The notes beneath the pieces were generated by a model. It was given only the letters and a program-made list of their open reading frames with translations, searched no databases and had not been told where the DNA came from. DNA of 16,599 nucleotides from CAZGQY01 sp964528035. Lineage in GTDB: Bacteria; Pseudomonadota; Gammaproteobacteria; Methylococcales; UBA1147. Location: assembly GCA_964528035.1 (NCBI GenBank), contig CAZGQY010000089.1, positions 1-16,599 of the forward strand. The letters run 5' to 3'. Position 1 is the stretch's first letter, and each line of letters opens with the position of its first letter. Position numbers and translations under genes: made by a program. Positions 13,883 to 16,599 of this stretch are shown here, in pieces.

Positions 13883-15238
13883 CTAACGGGTTTTATGTAC
13901 CCTATTTCCACTGACCAAATCCTTTATCTGCAATCGCAGTGTTTTAGTAACATATGACCCAGGTAACATCACAACCAAGGCGGGAAACTGTACTCCATCT
14001 TCAATGGTTGCACCATATTTGCCCTTGGTTGTGTACCGTCTTCCTCCAATATTTGCTCTAACCGGTCGACGATCCACCCGCAGGTTTGCAACATCAGTCT
14101 TACCTGCCAACCAGCAATCACAACCAATGAATGAATCTCCAACCGTATTACCGTGAGAAAGCATACTACGGTCCAGAATGATTGTACGAGTCAGATCCAC
14201 CCGCTGGCCAATTTGAACCTGCGGACAAAGAACACATGCGCGCACGGAAGAATGATACCCAACTCGAACTTCCTGACCAATATATGAAGGACCTATTATG
14301 ACGCTATATTCTTGAATAACAGCGTTTTTTGAAATATATACAGGCCCAGTAATTACACCGTTCTCAGGTAACTTAACGCCCTCTTCCACCCGCACCTCGC
14401 CTTCGATCCGCAGACCACCCGTTGACACCACTTGCTTCGTTGAACCCTTACTCAAATCGATTTCAGAGATCAACTCAATCAACTCCCAGGGAAATTGCTT
14501 ACTGCTAATTTGATCAGGATCTATAAAACCGTTGAGCAATTCTGCAAGTCGCTGCTTTGATCGAGGAAAAAATAATTCATCAAATTCATCCGATTTACTC
14601 AATTTGTTTGCTTTGGTTTTTTGGCTCGCATAATCCAATGTCTGGGTTACAAAGGGCTCTGCGTAATGAACACCCTGAGAATACAGTAACGCGTTTCGAC
14701 CACTGGTCTGTGCATAGGCCCGAATTTCATTGGGTGACAAATAGGCTTTTTCACGTTGCGAAAAAAAACAGGATAGAAGATCAATTTTCCGTTGCAACAG
14801 ATCTTTATTACCGATGAAATAATGATTCGCTTCGAAACTCCGAGTTGACGGAGTGCAATAATAATATTTGTTCGGCACAGATCGTCCTGCAATACTGGCT
14901 GCTTCTGAAACGATCTTATGATCCTGGTGTCGATCCTGACTAAACGGTAAATACAGGACATCCGGCTCAAAATCTCTAATTTTCTTTTCCAGTTCGGTAA
15001 TCAGTCTGTGCAGATCTGCCGGAGCAGCACGACCTAACAATTCGACCTGGTAAGAATACGAATCTCTGACAAGTTGCAGCTCTTCTTCCCGAGTTGCATA
15101 TTCACTGGCTTTATTGCCCAGACAAATCACTAAAGATTTGACAATTTCACCTTGATCCAACCTGGAAAGCAAAGCCATGCCGACGCCAAACTCCGCATCA
15201 TCGGGATGAGGTGATATTAGTAAAATTTTTTTAGCCAT
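13883..15238 (-). CDS. PIG-L family de-N-acetylase fused to a left-handed beta-helix domain
   Basis: The first ~200 residues are a PIG-L/LmbE zinc de-N-acetylase: ISPHPDDAEFG gives zinc ligands His11 and Asp14 and catalytic Asp13, and RHQDH at 103-107 gives the third ligand region. Such enzymes remove acetyl groups from N-acetylated sugars. Residues about 270-430 are a hexapeptide-repeat helix (GGLRIEGEVRVEEGVKLPEN, then GPVYISKNAVIQEYSVIIGP and VGDSFIGCDCWLAGKTDVAN), like the acyltransferase end of GlmU-type sugar nucleotidyltransferases, including an ANLRVD segment. No nucleotidyltransferase domain is present. The 451-residue frame is continuous. Its place before a WaaG-like gene points to lipopolysaccharide or other surface-glycan modification. 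From memory, Pseudomonas aeruginosa DnpA is a PIG-L protein of similar size in the LPS-core locus. Substrate is unknown. Confidence 0.85.
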   Translation of the reverse strand: MAKKILLISPHPDDAEFGVGMALLSRLDQGEIVKSLVICLGNKASEYATREEELQLVRDSYSYQVELLGRAAPADLHRLITELEKKIRDFEPDVLYLPFSQDRHQDHKIVSEAASIAGRSVPNKYYYCTPSTRSFEANHYFIGNKDLLQRKIDLLSCFFSQREKAYLSPNEIRAYAQTSGRNALLYSQGVHYAEPFVTQTLDYASQKTKANKLSKSDEFDELFFPRSKQRLAELLNGFIDPDQISSKQFPWELIELISEIDLSKGSTKQVVSTGGLRIEGEVRVEEGVKLPENGVITGPVYISKNAVIQEYSVIIGPSYIGQEVRVGYHSSVRACVLCPQVQIGQRVDLTRTIILDRSMLSHGNTVGDSFIGCDCWLAGKTDVANLRVDRRPVRANIGGRRYTTKGKYGATIEDGVQFPALVVMLPGSYVTKTLRLQIKDLVSGNRVHKTR

Positions 15239-15446
15239 CTAAAACCAGAAAATTTAAGTGTACAAAATATGATCCATTCAGCTTACAGTGAAGATGTCAG
15301 CTGTTCAAAGCCTGTCTATCGTATCGAATCTAAATCAATCTTTCCATTGCTTGATCTAACACAGAATCGATACCACTGTGGGTATACACAAAGCCCCTTC
15401 AATAACACCAGAAACCTGCAAAAATAGAGCGCCTCCAACATAGGTG

Positions 15447-15452
15447 TATAAT
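15447..15452 (+). promoter_or_regulatory. Possible -10 element for the asparagine synthetase gene
   Basis: A perfect TATAAT lies 36 bases before the ATG at 15488. No good -35 hexamer is seen at 16-18 bases, so the assignment is tentative. The 249-bp gap from 15239 to 15487 also has to serve the divergent PIG-L gene. Confidence 0.35.
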
Positions 15453-15487
15453 GCCAAACCCAATCCACCCTGACTCCCTGATTCACC

Positions 15488-16599
15488 ATGTGCGGACTAT
15501 TTGGCATCACTCACCCGAACATTCCACGTGCGCGTAAAGCGCTTCAAAGCCTGTCTCATCGAGGTCCTGACCAGTCAGGAGACTGGCACGACGCCGGTCT
15601 ATACATCGGCCATAGACGGTTAAGCATTCTCGACCTGTCTGTCAATGGCAAACAACCGATGCTTGCCTCAAAAACCGGCGTATTGTCCACGGTGAACGGT
15701 GAAATTTATAATTTCAGGGAACTACGAAAAGAATTGCAGGAAAAGCACGTATTTTACAGTCAATCCGATTCTGAAGTCGTACTAAATGGTTATCTGGAAT
15801 GGGGTTTGGATAAATTGCTGGATCGCATCGACGGAATGTACGCATTCAGTATCTATGACCCCCGTGTCAATAAAGTTCATTTGGCAAGAGATATTGCCGG
15901 CATTAAGCCTCTTTACTATTATTTCGACGGCAAACAATTTGGCTGGGCTTCCGAACTCAAAGCAATCGTGAATTACCTGGGAGAAAGTCAATTAACGCTT
16001 GACCAAAGCGCTTTGTATGACTTTTTAACCTATTTGTACATACCGCCACCAAAATCCATGTACCAGAATATTTTTAAGCTGGAGGCTGCGCATACTCTAA
16101 GTATTGACCTGAATTCCAAAGTGATGAAAAAAAAACGCTACTGGTCTTTACCGACTGCTGTTGTCGATACCGATGAAGTGTCTGCGCAGAAGCAGCTAAA
16201 GTTACTGGTTAGCCAAAGCATAGAAGAACAATTAATAAGCGATGTACCCTTAGGTTTTTTCCTCAGTGGTGGAATCGACTCAAGCGTGATAGTTAGTTGT
16301 GCAGCTCAACAATCTCAAAATATAAATACCTATACGATTGGTTTCGACGTTCCCGGTTATGACGAAAGCGAATTTGCGCAAAGTGTCGCCGCAATGCATG
16401 CCACCCGGCATTGCAGCAAAATCATGCGACGGCAACGCTGTATTGATCTGTACTCTCGACTAAATCAATGGTTTGATGAACCCCACGCAGACACATCTGC
16501 GCTACCTACATTTATGGTTTCAGAACTGGCCAAAAAGGACGTTTCGGTTGTCCTCACCGGCGATGGCGGTGATGAAATTTTTGGTGGCTATATTCATTA
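15488..16599 (+). CDS. asnB: Asparagine synthetase (glutamine-hydrolysing), partial at right edge
   Basis: The frame opens at ATG 15488 and runs off the window after about 370 residues; the family is usually 580-650. The N-terminal glutaminase domain (1 to about 190) starts MCGLFGI with the catalytic Cys2, followed by SHRGPDQSG (23-31), GHRRLSILDLS (41-51) and VNGEIYNFRELR (69-80). The synthetase domain has the ATP pyrophosphatase loop LSGGIDSS (259-266) and, near the edge, LTGDGGDEIFGGY. It makes asparagine, or amidates another carboxyl group, using glutamine nitrogen and ATP. Paralogues of this kind often sit in surface-polysaccharide loci, where they may amidate sugar acids. The neighbouring PIG-L and WaaG-like genes make that possible here, but the substrate is not shown by the sequence. 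Confidence 0.93.
   Translation, partial: MCGLFGITHPNIPRARKALQSLSHRGPDQSGDWHDAGLYIGHRRLSILDLSVNGKQPMLASKTGVLSTVNGEIYNFRELRKELQEKHVFYSQSDSEVVLNGYLEWGLDKLLDRIDGMYAFSIYDPRVNKVHLARDIAGIKPLYYYFDGKQFGWASELKAIVNYLGESQLTLDQSALYDFLTYLYIPPPKSMYQNIFKLEAAHTLSIDLNSKVMKKKRYWSLPTAVVDTDEVSAQKQLKLLVSQSIEEQLISDVPLGFFLSGGIDSSVIVSCAAQQSQNINTYTIGFDVPGYDESEFAQSVAAMHATRHCSKIMRRQRCIDLYSRLNQWFDEPHADTSALPTFMVSELAKKDVSVVLTGDGGDEIFGGYIH

Noticed and set aside
15304..15556. Direct repeat TTCAAAGCCTGTCT at 15304-15317 and 15543-15556
   Set aside because: Only 14 bases match, one copy is inside asnB coding sequence, and the flanks diverge; probably chance or an old small duplication.
1..16599. CRISPR arrays, tRNA or rRNA genes
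   Set aside because: No regularly spaced repeat array and no tRNA or rRNA other than the tRNA-like part of tmRNA was seen.

Overview
The window looks like the chromosome of a gammaproteobacterium. The order smpB, ratA, rnfH, bamE and fur (the last two divergent), a tmRNA with the tag ANDDTYALAA, a lolC-lolD pair and a WaaG-type glycosyltransferase all fit that class. I do not assign a genus. The window falls into three regions.

Region 1 (1-4422) is an accessory island abutting the 3' end of ssrA. It carries the end of hsdM and a complete two-domain hsdS (type I restriction-modification), then an intact darT-darG pair (DNA ADP-ribosylating toxin and its macrodomain antitoxin). After these comes debris: two partial copies of an hsdS 3' tail, a 147-bp element with perfect 17-bp inverted ends between them, a broken conserved hypothetical gene, and a 5' remnant of a tyrosine integrase that reads away from ssrA. 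Integrases of this kind commonly use the ssrA 3' end as attachment site, so this is probably an ssrA-integrated defence island that has lost its own integrase by deletion. The island boundary is inferred, because the other end lies outside the window.

Region 2 (4423-10874) is conserved core. It holds ssrA and smpB (trans-translation, minus strand), a divergent Na+-dependent NSS-family transporter, a 158-bp fold-back element, ratA-rnfH, convergent bamE (outer-membrane protein assembly), fur (iron regulator, TTG start) and lolC-lolD (lipoprotein release to the outer membrane, overlapping by 8 bp, with no lolE directly after).

Region 3 (10875-16599) begins with a minus-strand DEAD-box RNA helicase close to SrmB/RhlE (TTG start). 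A 374-bp gene-free stretch with a REP-like palindrome follows. Next comes part of a cell-surface glycan locus: a WaaG-like GT4 glycosyltransferase and an unusual fusion of a PIG-L de-N-acetylase with a left-handed beta-helix domain, both on the minus strand. A divergent asparagine synthetase (glutamine-hydrolysing) gene runs off the right end.

The observations most worth a second look are the darTG module bracketed by repeated hsdS tails and the PIG-L/beta-helix fusion protein.
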